64,000 nt of DNA. Source: CAMCXE01 sp046347475. Its GTDB lineage: Bacteria; Pseudomonadota; Gammaproteobacteria; Pseudomonadales; Cellvibrionaceae. The notes beneath the pieces are model-generated. The model was not told the origin of the DNA. It did not search any database and saw only the letters and a list, made by a program, of their open reading frames with translations. Location of the stretch: contig JAXMGD010000004.1 in the NCBI GenBank assembly GCA_046347475.1, forward strand, positions 124,001-188,000. Reading direction: 5' to 3'. The translations under genes were made by a program, and so were the position numbers. This document shows positions 63,453 through 64,000 of this stretch, one piece after another (within the stretch, counting starts at the first letter, position 1; every line of letters starts with the position of its first letter).

Positions 63453-64000
63453 ATGACTAGCCCTTATATTCCCCCAGATGCAGAGTTAAATAACAATAAC
63501 CTCCCACCCCAAAACAATGGCGTGCACCCACCGAATAGCCTGCCGGCCGGCCGAGGGGTTGATTGGATAAAAGAGGGCTTTGCATATTTTAAGCAGGATG
63601 CCGGGAACTGGATATTAATAACCCTTGTGGGCGCCGTCGTTTTTATCGCTTTGAACGCCATTCCGATAGTGAATTTATTTTCCAGCTTCTTAACCTATGT
63701 GTTTAGCGGCGGGCTGATGTTGGCCGCAAAAGCTCAGCACGATGGTAAACCCCTGAGTGTGGGACACTTGTTTGCAGGCTTTCAAAATTCACTGGGCAAC
63801 CTTTTAGCCCTTGGAGCGATCGTGCTGGGCTACACCATTATTGCCGTAATAATTGCATTCGCAGGTCTCATGATAAAAATTACCGAATTTAACCTAGGGG
63901 TGCTGGAACAGCTCTTAACGGGCCAAGGTATTTTTGTATCCGTGGCTATTGTATTAATTTTAATTACACCGCTTTTTATGGGGGTTTGGTTCGCCCCAGC
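63453..64000 (+). CDS. BPSS1780-like membrane protein, N-terminal part (cut by window edge)
   Basis: 182 residues visible, from the ATG at 63453 with GAGGAA upstream. A Pro/Asn-rich N-terminus (PPDAELNNNNLPPQNNG), then GRGVDWIKEGFAYFKQDAGN and at least four hydrophobic helices. It resembles the BPSS1780 family of inner-membrane proteins of unknown function. The C-terminus lies right of the window. Confidence 0.6.
   Translation, partial: MTSPYIPPDAELNNNNLPPQNNGVHPPNSLPAGRGVDWIKEGFAYFKQDAGNWILITLVGAVVFIALNAIPIVNLFSSFLTYVFSGGLMLAAKAQHDGKPLSVGHLFAGFQNSLGNLLALGAIVLGYTIIAVIIAFAGLMIKITEFNLGVLEQLLTGQGIFVSVAIVLILITPLFMGVWFAP

Overview
The window looks like chromosomal DNA of a plant-polysaccharide-degrading gammaproteobacterium of the Cellvibrionaceae type (Cellvibrio, Saccharophagus or Teredinibacter-like). 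This is inferred from secreted lipoproteins with long poly-serine linkers, two GH11 xylanases, a GH10 xylanase, a GH51 arabinofuranosidase and a poly-serine esterase. The species cannot be named from the sequence alone.

Layout. 1-5752 is one end of an integrative conjugative element: partial topoisomerase, ssb, small unknown genes, a parB broken at a G8 tract, and parA. It ends in a 3' fragment of tRNA-Pro(GGG) that serves as the attachment site. 6139-9511 holds an ECF sigma factor, its anti-sigma factor, a leucine-rich-repeat protein and an alginate-export-type porin. 9997-15588 is a xylan region: two GH11 xylanases, a MarR regulator with its operators, an unknown membrane protein and a membrane-anchored GH10. 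15953-23137 has a methyltransferase with a tail-collar protein, a GNAT, and a reprolysin-like protease whose predicted prodomain is a separate upstream gene, itself split at an A9 slippery tract. 23400-29944 is an oxidoreductase cluster: nitrobindin-like barrel, VioB-type ferritin-like protein, GMC flavoenzyme, its small subunit and a two-domain histidine phosphatase. 31089-35419 has GH51 and a malectin-like/esterase lipoprotein. 35577-38630 is a CheA-like/CheY/CheX operon, followed by terB.

40162-48443 is an accessory island: an AAA ATPase plus DUF4276 pair (a candidate defence system) lying between two 185-bp direct repeats, then small genes and an Rhs polymorphic toxin. 49069-62643 is a large divergent cluster of exported heme-c, Tat-exported DUF1501-like, HzsA-like beta-propeller, beta-barrel, TlpA-like, DUF4266 and DUF3570 proteins. 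It looks like an undescribed envelope redox system. The window ends with an AIG2-type cyclotransferase and a partial membrane protein.

Intergenic DNA is rich in small repeats: three copies of a 134-bp MITE-like palindromic element, a fold-back family with AGCAGCTTGTTGAAATAC-type termini, a 75-bp module and a 31-bp hairpin. All calls come from reading the sequence; no database search was run, so domain names are recognition by eye.
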